Source: Kluyvera sp046569695 (lineage in GTDB: Bacteria; Pseudomonadota; Gammaproteobacteria; Enterobacterales; Enterobacteriaceae). Taken from it: a DNA stretch of 64,000 bases. The number at the start of each line of letters is the position of its first letter. Position 1 is the stretch's first letter. The stretch is taken from NCBI RefSeq assembly GCF_046569695.1, contig NZ_JBKHUI010000011.1:113676-177675 (forward strand). The letters run 5' to 3'. Made by a program: the position numbers and the translations under genes. A model generated the notes under the pieces. The model saw only the letters and a program-made list of their open reading frames with translations, was not told the DNA's origin and did no database searches. This document shows positions 23,775-32,648 of the stretch, in pieces.

Positions 23775-25430
23775 ATGTTAAACCGTATCCGCGTTGTCAC
23801 GCTGCTGATTTTGGTGCTGGTCGTCTTCGCACTTTTGCAGTTAGTCTCCGGGGGCTTTCTGTTCTCCTCGTTGCATCAAAACCAACAAAGCTTTGCGCTA
23901 TCTAATACGCTTCGAACCCAACAAACCGAGCTCACGAAATCGTGGGATCTTTTACTGCAAACCCGTATCAACCTCAGCCGCTCCTCGGCGAGGATGATGA
24001 TGGATGCGGCCAATCAGCAGAGCAGCGCCAAAACTGAACTGCTGAAAAATGCCCGCACCACGCTGGAACAAGCTGCCGGCCACTTCGCGCGGTTTAGCGA
24101 GACCCCTGCGCTGCCTGCAATGAGCGATGCCAGCCAACAGGTGGCGAAAACCTATCAGCATTATTATGCCGCGCTGCAGGAGCTGGTCGGCTTCCTTGAA
24201 GCGGGCAATATGGATGCCTATTTTGCGCAACCGACGCAGGGTATGCAGAACGCGCTCGGCGAGGCGATGACCCAATATGCCAGCCAAAGCGAAGCGCTCT
24301 ATCAGAACGCCTTTACCACCAGTAGCAGCGACTATCAGATAGCCCGCTGGCAGCTGCTGGTGCTGGCGGTGGTGCTAGTCGTTGTGATGGTCGGCGCCTG
24401 GTTTGGCATTCGCGCTATTTTGCTGAAGCCGCTGGCATCGGTAATGGGCCATATCCGCCATATTGCGGCGGGCGACCTGACCCCAACGCTTTCGCTGCGT
24501 GGGCGTAACGAAATCACTGAACTGGCCGACACCGTGAATCATATGCAGGCCTCGCTGATTGATACCGTGACGCACGTTCGTTCGGGTGCTGAAGCGATTT
24601 ACCATGGCACCAGCGAAATCGCGGCGGGCAATAACGACCTTTCGGCGCGCACCGAACAACAGTCGGCTTCGCTCGAAGAGACGGCGGCCAGCATGGAACA
24701 GCTGACGGCAACCGTGAAGCAGAATGCGGAAAACGCCCGTCAGGCATCGCATCTGGCGCAAAGCGCCTCTGAAACCGCCCAGCGCGGCGGCAACGTGGTG
24801 AACGGCGTGGTGAACACCATGCATGAAATCGCCGCCAGTTCGCAGAAAATCTCCGATATTACCGGCGTTATCGACGGTATTGCCTTCCAGACCAATATTC
24901 TGGCGCTGAACGCTGCCGTGGAAGCGGCGCGCGCCGGTGAGCAGGGGCGTGGCTTTGCGGTGGTGGCCGGCGAGGTGCGCAATCTGGCCAGCCGCAGCGC
25001 GCAGGCGGCAAAAGAGATCAAGGCATTAATTGAAGATTCCGTCTCACGGGTCGATACCGGTTCTGTGCTGGTAGAAAGCGCGGGTGAAACCATGACCGAT
25101 ATCGTCAATGCGGTTACCCGAGTAACCGACATTATGGGTGAAATTGCCTCGGCTTCCGATGAGCAGAGCCGTGGGATCGATCAGGTGGCGATTGCCGTCG
25201 CAGAAATGGACAGCGTCACCCAACAAAACGCCGCGCTGGTGGAAGAGTCGGCAACGGCCGCCGCCGCGCTGGAAGACCAGGCCGAACGTCTGAATCAAGC
25301 CGTTGCGGCTTTCCGCCTTAACGTCGCATCTGCACAGCATGTAACAAAAACTGCCCCGGCCCCGACAGTGGCGAAACGCCTCGCGTCGAGTGGCGACCGG
25401 GCTGCCGACAGCAACTGGGAAACTTTTTAA
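23775..25430 (+). CDS. tar: Methyl-accepting chemotaxis protein Tar
   Basis: Inner-membrane chemoreceptor for aspartate, 551 aa (E. coli 553). The N-terminus MLNRIRVVTLLILVLVVFAL, the ligand helix with Arg64, Arg69 and Arg73 (LLQTRINLSRSSARMMMDA) and the FAQPTQGMQNA region holding the aspartate-site Thr are those of Tar. HAMP follows TM2 (about 190-212), then the signalling domain with the invariant hairpin tip DGIAFQTNILALNAAVEAAR. The last five residues, NWETF, are the CheR/CheB tether. The RBS is GAGAAGGTGCTGT. First gene of its operon. Confidence 0.94.
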   Translation: MLNRIRVVTLLILVLVVFALLQLVSGGFLFSSLHQNQQSFALSNTLRTQQTELTKSWDLLLQTRINLSRSSARMMMDAANQQSSAKTELLKNARTTLEQAAGHFARFSETPALPAMSDASQQVAKTYQHYYAALQELVGFLEAGNMDAYFAQPTQGMQNALGEAMTQYASQSEALYQNAFTTSSSDYQIARWQLLVLAVVLVVVMVGAWFGIRAILLKPLASVMGHIRHIAAGDLTPTLSLRGRNEITELADTVNHMQASLIDTVTHVRSGAEAIYHGTSEIAAGNNDLSARTEQQSASLEETAASMEQLTATVKQNAENARQASHLAQSASETAQRGGNVVNGVVNTMHEIAASSQKISDITGVIDGIAFQTNILALNAAVEAARAGEQGRGFAVVAGEVRNLASRSAQAAKEIKALIEDSVSRVDTGSVLVESAGETMTDIVNAVTRVTDIMGEIASASDEQSRGIDQVAIAVAEMDSVTQQNAALVEESATAAAALEDQAERLNQAVAAFRLNVASAQHVTKTAPAPTVAKRLASSGDRAADSNWETF

Positions 25431-25468
25431 TTTTATCCGCGGTCTTTGCCGCCTTTAGGAGTGTGGTG

Positions 25469-27073
25469 ATGCTTTATCGTATTCGAATCTCTACCACGTT
25501 GTTTCTGATTTTGATTCTCTGCGGCATTTTGCAGATTGGCAGTAACGGACTCTCTTTTTGGGCTTTTCGCGATGGGCAAAGCAATATTAATCAGATAGAC
25601 CAGAGCAGCCAGCAGTTGAACACCTTGACCGAGTCTCGCGCCGCGATGCTGCAGGCCAGCACCATGCTCAACAAGGCCGGGACGCTGACCGCGCTGAGCT
25701 ATCCGCCGGATGAAGTGCGCAGCATTGTCGATGATGTGAAGCAGAATTTGTCGCAGGCCGACGCGCTGTTCCAGGGCTTTATGGCGCTGCCGTTGATGGG
25801 CGAACATGACAAAGAACTGCAGGCGCAGACGGCGAAAACCTTTACCGCCTGGCATGAAATGTTAGCCCATCAGACGGCCTGGCTTGAGAACAACCAGTTG
25901 GCGGAGTTTGTGGCGGCACCGGTACAAAAATCGCAGGACCAGTTTGATAACGACTACGAAAGCTGGCGCAAAAATATCGAGAACTACGTGTCTGCCGCCG
26001 AACGCGAAAGCCAGAGCGACTATCAACGTTCGTCGATTACTTTTATTGGCATGGTGATTATTTCGGTACTGATCACCGTCGGCGCCCTGTGGTGGGTGCG
26101 CCATATGGTGGTCAAGCCAATGGGCATCATCAGCAGCCATTTTGACAATATTGCTCACGGCAATCTGGCGCGTCCGATTGCTGTCTATGGCAAGAACGAA
26201 ATCAGCGCCATCTTTGCCGGTCTGAAAACCATGCAGCAATCGCTGCGCGACACCGTCGGCCAGGTGCGCGAAGGCAGCTATGCGATGCATACCGGAATTT
26301 CGGAAATTGCTGCCGGCAACAACGATCTCTCTTCACGTACTGAACAGCAGGCCGCTTCGCTGGCGCAAACCGCCGCCAGCATGGAGCAATTGACCGCTAC
26401 CGTGAGCCAGAACGCCGATAACGCCCGTCAGGCTTCTAACCTGGCACATGGCGCGGCGGATACGGCAAAACGCGGCGGCGAGCAGGCCTCACACGTGGCC
26501 CGCACTATGCACAACATCGCCACCAGTTCACGCAAAATCAGCGACATTATCAGCGTAATTGATGGCATTGCTTTCCAGACCAATATCCTGGCGCTGAACG
26601 CTGCGGTGGAAGCCGCGCGTGCGGGCGAGCAAGGGCGCGGGTTCGCGGTGGTGGCGGGAGAAGTCCGTAATCTGGCGAGCCGTAGCGCGCAGGCGGCGAA
26701 AGAGATCAAAGGGCTGATTGAAGAGTCGGTGGCCCGCGTGCAGGAAGGGTCGGCGCTGGTGGAAACCTCCGCCAATACCATGACCGAGATTGTGCAGTCG
26801 GTGACCCGCGTGAACGACATTATGGGTGAAATTGCCTCCGCCTCGGACGAGCAGCGTCGCGGCATTGAGCAGGTGGCGCAGGCGGTGACGCAGATGGACC
26901 AGGTTACCCAGCAGAACGCCTCGCTGGTCGAAGAGGGCGCGGCGGCAACGCAGCAGCTTGCCGACCAGGCCGACCGCTTAACCAACGTGGTATCGGTATT
27001 TGCCCTGGAAGAAGTGAAAGCGGCGGCCCCGGGCGAAAGCGTAGAGTTGGCCGCAGTACCTGCAGTTTCCTGA
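25469..27073 (+). CDS. tap: Methyl-accepting chemotaxis protein Tap
   Basis: Chemoreceptor for dipeptides (and pyrimidines in E. coli), 534 aa (E. coli 533). The N-terminus MLYRIRISTTLFLILILCGI and the following GSNGLSFWAFRDGQ are nearly those of E. coli Tap, and the signalling hairpin is intact. It ends AVPAVS without the NWETF tether, as Tap does, so it depends on Tar or Tsr neighbours for methylation. ATG 25469 is preceded by TTTAGGAGTGTGGTG; two upstream in-frame GTGs are less likely. Confidence 0.93.
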   Translation: MLYRIRISTTLFLILILCGILQIGSNGLSFWAFRDGQSNINQIDQSSQQLNTLTESRAAMLQASTMLNKAGTLTALSYPPDEVRSIVDDVKQNLSQADALFQGFMALPLMGEHDKELQAQTAKTFTAWHEMLAHQTAWLENNQLAEFVAAPVQKSQDQFDNDYESWRKNIENYVSAAERESQSDYQRSSITFIGMVIISVLITVGALWWVRHMVVKPMGIISSHFDNIAHGNLARPIAVYGKNEISAIFAGLKTMQQSLRDTVGQVREGSYAMHTGISEIAAGNNDLSSRTEQQAASLAQTAASMEQLTATVSQNADNARQASNLAHGAADTAKRGGEQASHVARTMHNIATSSRKISDIISVIDGIAFQTNILALNAAVEAARAGEQGRGFAVVAGEVRNLASRSAQAAKEIKGLIEESVARVQEGSALVETSANTMTEIVQSVTRVNDIMGEIASASDEQRRGIEQVAQAVTQMDQVTQQNASLVEEGAAATQQLADQADRLTNVVSVFALEEVKAAAPGESVELAAVPAVS

Positions 27074-27096
27074 ATGATGTGATGTAAGAAGGCGCT

Positions 27097-27963
27097 ATGA
27101 CTGTATCTCTGCCAAATGGGCAATCGCAATTATTGAGTCAACTGACACAGCGCCTGACGCTTACCGACGGTCAATTCCGTCGGATCTGTCAACTGATCTA
27201 CCAGCGCGCCGGTATCGTGCTGGCCGATCATAAGCGTGACATGGTTTACAACCGCCTGGTGCGGCGTTTGCGTACGCTGAACCTTGACGACTTTGGTCAT
27301 TACCTCAGCTTGCTGGAGGCCAACGGCGACAGTCCCGAGTGGCAGGCGTTTATTAACTCGTTGACCACTAACCTGACGGCGTTTTTCCGTGAGGCGCACC
27401 ACTTTCCGACGCTGGCGGAGCACGCCGCGCGTCGCCAGGGCGAATACCGAGTGTGGAGCGCGGCGGCTTCAACCGGGGAAGAACCTTACTCCATCGCGAT
27501 TACCCTCGCCGACACGCTGGGTACCGCGCCGGGGCGCTGGAAGGTCTATGCCAGCGACATCGATACCGAAGTGCTGGAAAAGGCGCAGAGCGGCATTTAC
27601 CGCATGGATGAGCTGAAAACGCTCTCCCAGCAACAGCTTCAGCGCTATTTCATGCGCGGAACCGGGCCGCATTCTGGCCTGGTGCGTGTGCGTGCCGAAC
27701 TGGCGAACTACGTGGATTTCTCCACGCTGAATTTGCTGAATGCCCACTACCAGGTGCCGGGGCCGTTTGATGCGATCTTCTGCCGCAACGTGATGATCTA
27801 TTTCGATAAGACCACGCAGCAGGAGATCCTCAAACGCTTTGTGCCGCTGCTGAAGCCGGACGGCCTGCTGTTTGCCGGGCATTCGGAAAACTTCAGCCAC
27901 CTGGCCCGTGAGTTCAGCCTGCGCGGACAAACGGTCTATGCGTTAAGTAAGGGAAGAACATGA
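27097..27963 (+). CDS. cheR: Chemoreceptor methyltransferase CheR
   Basis: S-adenosylmethionine-dependent glutamate methyltransferase of chemoreceptors, 288 aa. N-terminal helical domain with HKRDMVYNRLVRRLR; catalytic domain with NLTAFFREAHHFP, the SAM loop WSAAASTGEEPYSIA, ASDIDTEVLEKA and FCRNVMIYF. The beta-subdomain that binds the NWETF tether of Tar is present. It overlaps cheB by 4 nt. Confidence 0.96.
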   Translation: MTVSLPNGQSQLLSQLTQRLTLTDGQFRRICQLIYQRAGIVLADHKRDMVYNRLVRRLRTLNLDDFGHYLSLLEANGDSPEWQAFINSLTTNLTAFFREAHHFPTLAEHAARRQGEYRVWSAAASTGEEPYSIAITLADTLGTAPGRWKVYASDIDTEVLEKAQSGIYRMDELKTLSQQQLQRYFMRGTGPHSGLVRVRAELANYVDFSTLNLLNAHYQVPGPFDAIFCRNVMIYFDKTTQQEILKRFVPLLKPDGLLFAGHSENFSHLAREFSLRGQTVYALSKGRT

Positions 27964-29009
27964 AAAAAATAAGGGTCCTCTCCGTGGATGATTCGGCGCT
28001 GATGCGGCAGATCATGACGGAAATCATCAACGAGCATGACGACATGGAGATGGTCGCTACCGCGCCGGACCCACTGGTCGCTCGCGACCTGATAAAAAAA
28101 TTTAATCCTGACGTACTGACGCTGGACGTCGAAATGCCGCGTATGGACGGCCTCGACTTTCTCGAGAAGCTGATGCGCCTGCGCCCAATGCCGGTGGTGA
28201 TGGTCTCATCGCTGACCGGAAAAGGCTCAGAAGTGACGCTGCGAGCGCTGGAGCTGGGGGCGGTGGACTTTGTCACCAAACCGCAGCTTGGCATTCGCGA
28301 AGGGATGCTGGCCTACAGCGAAACCATCGCTGAGAAGGTGCGTGCCGCATCGCGCGCGCGCATCAGCGCTCACAAGCCGCTGCCCGCACCGGTAACGCTA
28401 AAAGCAGGCCCGCTGCTCAGCTCCGAGAAACTGATTGCCATTGGCGCCTCGACCGGCGGTACCGAGGCGATTCGCCACGTGCTCCAGCCGCTGCCGCTCT
28501 CCAGCCCCGCGCTGCTGATAACCCAGCATATGCCACCGGGCTTTACCCGCTCGTTCGCTGAGCGGCTCAACAAGCTCTGCCAGATAACGGTGAAAGAGGC
28601 GGAAGACGGCGAACGCGTGCTGCCGGGCCACGCCTATATTGCGCCGGGTGACAAACATATGGAGCTCGCGCGCAGCGGGGCCAACTATCAAATCAAAATT
28701 CACGACGGGCCGCCGGTTAATCGCCATCGCCCGTCGGTTGATGTGCTGTTTCATTCGGTTGCGAAGCACGCGGGGCGCAATGCCGTGGGGGTGATCCTCA
28801 CCGGCATGGGCAACGACGGTGCGGCCGGGATGCACGCGATGTATCAGGCGGGTGCCTGGACCATCGCGCAGAATGAAGCCAGTTGTGTGGTGTTCGGCAT
28901 GCCGCGTGAGGCCATCAATACCGGTGGCGTCAGCGAAGTGGTCGATCTTAGCCAGGTAAGCCAGCAGATGCTGGCAAAAATCAGTGCCGGACAGGCAATA
29001 CGTATTTGA
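27960..29009 (+). CDS. cheB: Chemoreceptor methylesterase/deamidase CheB
   Basis: 349 aa. Receiver domain with phospho-site Asp56 (LTLDVEMPRMDG) and a C-terminal methylesterase with the catalytic set Ser164 (IGASTGGTEA), His190 (ITQHMPPGF) and the late Asp in ILTGMGNDGAAG. It removes methyl groups when phosphorylated by CheA, opposing CheR. Start ATG overlaps the cheR stop. Confidence 0.97.
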   Translation: MKKIRVLSVDDSALMRQIMTEIINEHDDMEMVATAPDPLVARDLIKKFNPDVLTLDVEMPRMDGLDFLEKLMRLRPMPVVMVSSLTGKGSEVTLRALELGAVDFVTKPQLGIREGMLAYSETIAEKVRAASRARISAHKPLPAPVTLKAGPLLSSEKLIAIGASTGGTEAIRHVLQPLPLSSPALLITQHMPPGFTRSFAERLNKLCQITVKEAEDGERVLPGHAYIAPGDKHMELARSGANYQIKIHDGPPVNRHRPSVDVLFHSVAKHAGRNAVGVILTGMGNDGAAGMHAMYQAGAWTIAQNEASCVVFGMPREAINTGGVSEVVDLSQVSQQMLAKISAGQAIRI

Positions 29010-29025
29010 TCAGGAGAATTATTTT

Positions 29026-29415
29026 ATGGCGGATAAAGAGCTTAAGTTTTTGGTTGTGGATGACTTTTCCACCATGCGTCGCATCGTGCGCAACCTGTTA
29101 AAAGAGCTGGGATTTAACAACGTTGAAGAAGCAGAAGACGGCGTAGATGCGATGAACAAACTGCAGGCCGGTGGTTTTGGCTTTGTGATCTCCGACTGGA
29201 ACATGCCAAACATGGACGGCCTCGAGCTGCTGAAAACCATTCGCGCTAATGGTGCCATGGCGGCGATGCCGGTGCTGATGGTGACGGCGGAAGCGAAGAA
29301 AGAGAACATTATTGCTGCCGCACAGGCTGGGGCCAGCGGATACGTGGTGAAGCCGTTTACCGCCGCGACCCTGGAAGAGAAGCTGAACAAAATCTTTGAG
29401 AAACTGGGCATGTGA
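29026..29415 (+). CDS. cheY: Chemotaxis response regulator CheY
   Basis: Single receiver domain, 129 aa, that binds the flagellar switch when phosphorylated. Acidic pocket VVDDFSTMRR, phospho-site Asp57 (FVISDWNMPNMDG), Thr in LMVTAEAKKEN and Lys in YVVKPFTAATLEEKL. ATG 29026 follows CAGGAGAATTATTTT; the longer frame is not conserved. Confidence 0.97.
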   Translation: MADKELKFLVVDDFSTMRRIVRNLLKELGFNNVEEAEDGVDAMNKLQAGGFGFVISDWNMPNMDGLELLKTIRANGAMAAMPVLMVTAEAKKENIIAAAQAGASGYVVKPFTAATLEEKLNKIFEKLGM

Positions 29416-29425
29416 GGTGACGAAC

Positions 29426-30070
29426 ATGATGCAATCTTCCATCAAGCCCGGCGATGAACACTCCGCCGCGGATATTATTAGCCGCATTGGCAATCTGACC
29501 CGTATGCTGCGCGACAGTCTGCGCGAGCTGGGTCTGGACCAGGCCATTGCGGAAGCGGCAGAGGCGATACCCGATGCCCGCGATCGCCTCGACTACGTGG
29601 TGCAGATGACCGCGCAGGCAGCCGAACGCGCGCTCAACAGCGTGGAGGCTTCGCAGCCGCATCAGGATGAAATGGAGAAGGGTGCAAAAGCGCTGACCCA
29701 GCGCTGGGACGCCTGGTTTGAGAACCCGATTGAGCTTGCCGACGCCCGCGAACTGGTGACCGATACCCGTAAGTACCTTGGCGACGTGCCGGGGCACACC
29801 AGCTTTACCAACGCCCAGCTGCTGGAAATCATGATGGCGCAGGATTTCCAGGACCTGACCGGTCAGGTTATCAAGCGTATGATGGACGTCATTCAGGAAA
29901 TTGAACGTCAGCTGCTGATGGTGCTGCTGGAGAACATCCCCGAGCAGGGCGCTCGCCAGAAACGCGAAAACGATAGTCTGCTCAACGGCCCGCAGGTTGA
30001 TACCTCCAAAGCGGGCGTGGTGGCCAGCCAGGATCAGGTTGACGATCTGCTGGACAGCCTCGGTTTCTAA
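29426..30070 (+). CDS. cheZ: CheY-phosphate phosphatase CheZ
   Basis: 214 aa as in E. coli, a long helical hairpin dimer that dephosphorylates CheY. Catalytic Asp143 and Gln147 lie in MAQDFQDLTGQVIKRMM; the C-terminal CheY-binding helix ASQDQVDDLLDSLGF is intact. It closes the tar operon. Confidence 0.97.
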   Translation: MMQSSIKPGDEHSAADIISRIGNLTRMLRDSLRELGLDQAIAEAAEAIPDARDRLDYVVQMTAQAAERALNSVEASQPHQDEMEKGAKALTQRWDAWFENPIELADARELVTDTRKYLGDVPGHTSFTNAQLLEIMMAQDFQDLTGQVIKRMMDVIQEIERQLLMVLLENIPEQGARQKRENDSLLNGPQVDTSKAGVVASQDQVDDLLDSLGF

Positions 30071-30080
30071 CGTAACGCTA

Positions 30081-30157
30081 CCCCGGAGTCGGTGCTGCGC
30101 ACCTCGTCCGGGCTACGCCATACCCTTTGTCGCCCGGCCGAGCAACGCGACGCCGGG
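30081..30157. repeat. REP-type repeat after cheZ
   Basis: An imperfect inverted pair: CCCCGGAGTCGGTGCTGCGC ... GTCCGGGCTACGCC, then GCCCGGCCGAGCAACGCGAC and GCCGGG. The right-hand unit is identical to the araH-uspC copy at 13.37 kb. It probably protects the 3' end of the che transcript. Confidence 0.85.
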
Positions 30158-30196
30158 ATATTCCCGCATTAAACTCACCCGTATTTCCTAAAATGA

Positions 30197-30215
30197 AGCC
30201 AACATCACGTTGGCT
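30197..30215 (+). terminator. Small hairpin between cheZ and the AraC-type regulator
   Basis: AGCCAAC-ATCAC-GTTGGCT, 7-bp stem, with only a weak T-rich tail. Possible terminator of tar-cheZ. Confidence 0.5.
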
Positions 30216-30363
30216 TACGCCTGAGTGCCATTCCGTTATATAGACTTGTCATAATTATTACGCTTAAATAGTTATCAACGAGACCTGAAACAATATTTAT
30301 TTTTCAATCCTTGCTATTAATTAAGGTCGGTAGGCTATTGCCCAAATAAATTCTGGAGTGCGC

Positions 30364-31215
30364 ATGCGAATATTACGCGACAGTGATTTCTTTCACTCTG
30401 AACAACATGCATTTTGCCTCTTCACCATGAATAACCAGTTAATGGAAGGCGTACATGGGCATGAGTTTGATGAGCTGGTTATTGTCCGGGATGGCAGCGG
30501 GTTTCATATTGTTAATGATATTGTCCATTTTATTTGTAAGGGTGATTTCTTTCTCGTTACAAAGAATGACACCCACAGCTACGTTTCCACTAATCATCTT
30601 TCGGTGATTAATATATTAATTCGCAGAAATCACAATTTTCATTTTTTACAGCATATCGACGCTTTGCTGCAGTGTGTGAAAACACAATTGCAGTCGCGCA
30701 AGGACTGCACGCTAACGTCGAGTGAACTGGCAAATATCGAAGGCTGGAGCGAACAGATCATTGCGCGCAACGAGAACGACTACGACACGCTCTATTTTTC
30801 GCAGTGTGAAGCGGCATTTCTCAACGTGATCAACACGCTGTGCCAGTGCGGTTACCAGACGCAAGCGCTTAGCGTCGAGGAGAAAGGGCGCGCAAGCCTC
30901 ATCCGCACGCTGAAATCCAACAGCCTGCGGCAGCTAGACTGGAGCGCACTTAGCGATGATAACGGCGTCGCGCGGCGTACGATGTTTCGCTTTATCAAAC
31001 GTATTACCGGCTACACCCCGGTGAAATTTCAGATGCTGTTTCGGGTTCTCAAAGCCCAGGAACTGCTACGCACCACCGACAAAACGATCGGCGAAATAGC
31101 CGCGCGCTGCGGCTTTATGAATGCGATTAGATTAAGCGAATCGTACAAACGTTATTTTAATTATTCACCCACCCATGAACGGGAGCTGCATTCACGGGTG
31201 TTAACGCAGATCTGA
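30364..31215 (+). CDS. AraC-family regulator, RhaS/RhaR-like
   Basis: Cytoplasmic transcription activator of 283 aa: N-terminal cupin sensor (GHEFDELVIVRDGSGFHIVN, then KGDFFLVTKNDTHSYV), then a C-terminal double helix-turn-helix with RTMFRFIKRITGYTPVKFQM and TIGEIAARCGFMNAIRLSES. The cupin layout resembles RhaS/RhaR. ATG 30364 has GGAG 5 nt before; a GTG at 30358 is the alternative. It is followed at 106 bp by an MFS gene and an alpha-L-rhamnosidase gene, so rhamnose or a rhamnoside is the likely inducer. The coding region is more AT-rich at its 5' end than the che genes. Confidence 0.82.
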   Translation: MRILRDSDFFHSEQHAFCLFTMNNQLMEGVHGHEFDELVIVRDGSGFHIVNDIVHFICKGDFFLVTKNDTHSYVSTNHLSVINILIRRNHNFHFLQHIDALLQCVKTQLQSRKDCTLTSSELANIEGWSEQIIARNENDYDTLYFSQCEAAFLNVINTLCQCGYQTQALSVEEKGRASLIRTLKSNSLRQLDWSALSDDNGVARRTMFRFIKRITGYTPVKFQMLFRVLKAQELLRTTDKTIGEIAARCGFMNAIRLSESYKRYFNYSPTHERELHSRVLTQI

Positions 31216-31321
31216 TTTTCGGCTAATAACAATAAAACGACAGCAATTTTATCTCAACAATCGCCGTGGGAGGGGAGCCAGCACGCTTCTCCTTTCACCT
31301 CTCAGCATTAAGGGATAGGTT

Positions 31322-32623
31322 ATGGAAAAAAATAGAACACCCGGCCCCTGGTATATTGGGGTGGTGTCAGGAATGGCATCGTATATTGATTCTGCCGCCA
31401 TTGTCTCAAATGGTACCGCGCTGGTTATTTATCAAAAAACCATCGGCATTACTGCGCTGGAAATTGGTATTTTATCCGGCCTGTTAACCCTTTGTATCGC
31501 CGCCGGTGCATTCTGCGGTGGCCGCCTTGGCGACCGCATTGGGCGACGCAACGTCTTTATTATCACCATGGCGATGATCGTTATCGGCACGCTGGCGTTA
31601 GCCTTTGGCCTGAGCTTCCATTTCCTGCTGCTTGGCACGCTGCTGGTGGGGCTGGCGACGGGAGCGGATTTACCGGTGTCGCTGGCCACCATCTCAGAAG
31701 CGGCGTCCGACGAGAACCGCGGCAAAATTATCGGCCTGTCGAACCTGCTGTGGCTGGTGGGGATCGGCGCGACGATGGGCATCTCGGCGGTGGTCGGCGA
31801 CTGGGGAAAGATTGGCGCGCAAATTATGTATCTGCACGTTGGCCTGGTGGCGGCGGTGCTGCTCATCCTGCGCTGGTCGATTCCTGAATCGCCCCTGTGG
31901 CTCGCCGCGCGCGATGAACTGCGCCGGGGCGTGGCGACCGTCCGCGCACAGAAAAACGGCTGGCGCGACCTGCTGGACAGTAAATACCTGTGGCCGTTTC
32001 TCTCGCTGTGCGCCTTTTACACCTTCACCAATCTGGCAGCCAATACCGGCGGGCAGTTTGGTACCTATGTCGCCGTTAACGTGGTGGGCATTTCGGTTAG
32101 CACCAACTCGCTCTGGGGATTATTGATCCTGCCGGTGAGCGTCGCTTCGGGGCTGCTGTTTATGCGCATTGTCGATACCTCAAAGCGCATTCCCTTTTTC
32201 ATCTTTGGCGCGGTGATGATGTCCGGTGGTTACTTTGTGCCGGTGCTGCTGAATTTCTCGCCGCTATCCTGGTTCTGCTGCCTGCTGTTTACCAACATCG
32301 GTACCGGCTTTGCCTTTGAAGGGATCATGAAAGTGTGGGCCCAGGAGTCGTTCCCGACCATGCTTCGCGCCACCGCCCAGGGCGTTATCGTCGGTGTGGC
32401 CCGCTTGACCTGCGGCCTGCTGGCCTTCGTCACGCCAGTGCTGCTGAGCGCCGGGCCGATGGTGCTCTACTGCTTGCTGACGGCGATTGTGGTGATCGGG
32501 ATGGTCATCGGCTGGCTGTGCTTCCACGGCAAACAGCGCAATGAATTTAATGCAGAAACGGAAATGGTCGCAACGGTGGACGAGCGCTCTGCTTCCCACG
32601 ACACGCTGCGGGTAAAAGCCTGA
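31322..32623 (+). CDS. MFS sugar transporter, probable rhamnoside importer
   Basis: Inner-membrane transporter of 433 aa with about 12 helices in the sugar-porter/metabolite-symporter style. Motif GGRLGDRIGRRNVF lies between helices 2 and 3, GLATGADLPVSLATISE in helix 4, and RWSIPESPLW after helix 6 (the PESPRWL motif of the sugar-porter branch). It is 25 bp upstream of the rhamnosidase gene, so the pair is almost certainly co-transcribed. The rhamnosidase has no signal peptide, so this carrier should bring in intact rhamnosides for cytoplasmic cleavage; substrate is inferred from context only. Confidence 0.8.
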   Translation: MEKNRTPGPWYIGVVSGMASYIDSAAIVSNGTALVIYQKTIGITALEIGILSGLLTLCIAAGAFCGGRLGDRIGRRNVFIITMAMIVIGTLALAFGLSFHFLLLGTLLVGLATGADLPVSLATISEAASDENRGKIIGLSNLLWLVGIGATMGISAVVGDWGKIGAQIMYLHVGLVAAVLLILRWSIPESPLWLAARDELRRGVATVRAQKNGWRDLLDSKYLWPFLSLCAFYTFTNLAANTGGQFGTYVAVNVVGISVSTNSLWGLLILPVSVASGLLFMRIVDTSKRIPFFIFGAVMMSGGYFVPVLLNFSPLSWFCCLLFTNIGTGFAFEGIMKVWAQESFPTMLRATAQGVIVGVARLTCGLLAFVTPVLLSAGPMVLYCLLTAIVVIGMVIGWLCFHGKQRNEFNAETEMVATVDERSASHDTLRVKA

Positions 32624-32648
32624 ACACGACGTTATTAAGGAAATCACT